Source of the DNA: an uncultured Oscillospiraceae bacterium
GTDB taxonomy: Bacteria > Bacillota > Clostridia > Oscillospirales > Ruminococcaceae
DNA: 5,749 nt
Assembly (NCBI GenBank): GCA_910578965.1
Contig: CAJTSP010000156.1
Coordinates: 1 to 5,749 of the forward strand
Direction: 5' to 3'
Below, piece by piece: positions 5,702 through 5,749 of this stretch (within the stretch, counting starts at the first letter, position 1; each line of letters begins with the position of its first letter). The translations under genes were made by a program, and so were the position numbers. The notes under the pieces are model-generated. The model worked only from the letters and a program-made list of their open reading frames with translations. It was not told the origin of the DNA and made no database searches.

Positions 5702-5711
5702 GCCGGGCCGC
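5669..5711 (-). terminator. Possible minus-strand terminator overlapping the MATE 3' end
   Basis: GCGGCCC (5674-5680) pairs with GGGCCGC (5705-5711), and CCGCC (5683-5687) with GGCGG (5692-5696) inside it, with an 8-nt bulge. Read on the minus strand the stem is followed directly by TTTTT (complement of 5669-5673), as in an intrinsic terminator for a converging gene to the right. On the plus strand only a distant TTTT (5727-5730) follows. The convergent gene lies outside the window, if it exists. Confidence 0.4.
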
Positions 5712-5749
5712 CCTTGCCCGAAACGCTTTTCCCCCTTTGGGCCCCCTGC

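Noticed and set aside
5702..5749. Start of a further plus-strand gene
   Set aside because: The last 48 bases have no start codon with a ribosome binding site. Only a short CGGGC/GCCCG pairing and a TTTT are present.

Overview
This is a GC-rich bacterial chromosomal window with all genes on the plus strand. It holds the 3' end of mfd, a lipoprotein of the PrsA/SurA foldase type, a two-gene unit of small single-pass membrane proteins, and a MATE-family efflux transporter. The low-GC-type gene order (mfd followed by a PrsA-like lipoprotein), the MATE sequence style and the strong purine-rich ribosome binding sites suggest a high-GC member of the Clostridia (Oscillospiraceae/Ruminococcaceae-like). 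This assignment is an inference from style, not from a marker gene.

Layout. 1-1245: C-terminal third of Mfd, entered inside helicase motif II. 1246-1462: a weak terminator-like hairpin at the mfd stop, then a good sigma-A promoter (TTGCAA, 17 bp, TATAAT) and a short leader starting with a 10-bp GC hairpin. 1463-2515: the lipoprotein, whose second half looks like a parvulin domain without its histidines. 2523-2571: a long terminator hairpin. 2678-3989: a translationally coupled pair. The first protein has a zinc ribbon, one membrane segment and an outside domain; the second has one membrane segment and an outside domain. A strong terminator closes this unit at 4006-4038. 4039-4270: an AT-rich stretch, a second TTGCAA-17-TACAAT promoter and a structured leader. 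4271-5701: the MATE transporter, whose last codons lie inside a GC hairpin. 5702-5749: no recognisable gene.

The genes form at least three transcription units: mfd (from upstream), the lipoprotein, the membrane-protein pair (promoter uncertain) and the MATE gene. Apart from mfd, which is housekeeping, they share an envelope theme: secreted protein folding, surface-exposed domains and drug/metabolite export. Nothing shows that they work as one system. No mobile element, CRISPR array, tRNA or rRNA was seen. The points most worth a second look are the histidine-free parvulin-like lipoprotein, the uncharacterised zinc-ribbon membrane pair, and the structured 5' leaders of the lipoprotein and MATE genes.
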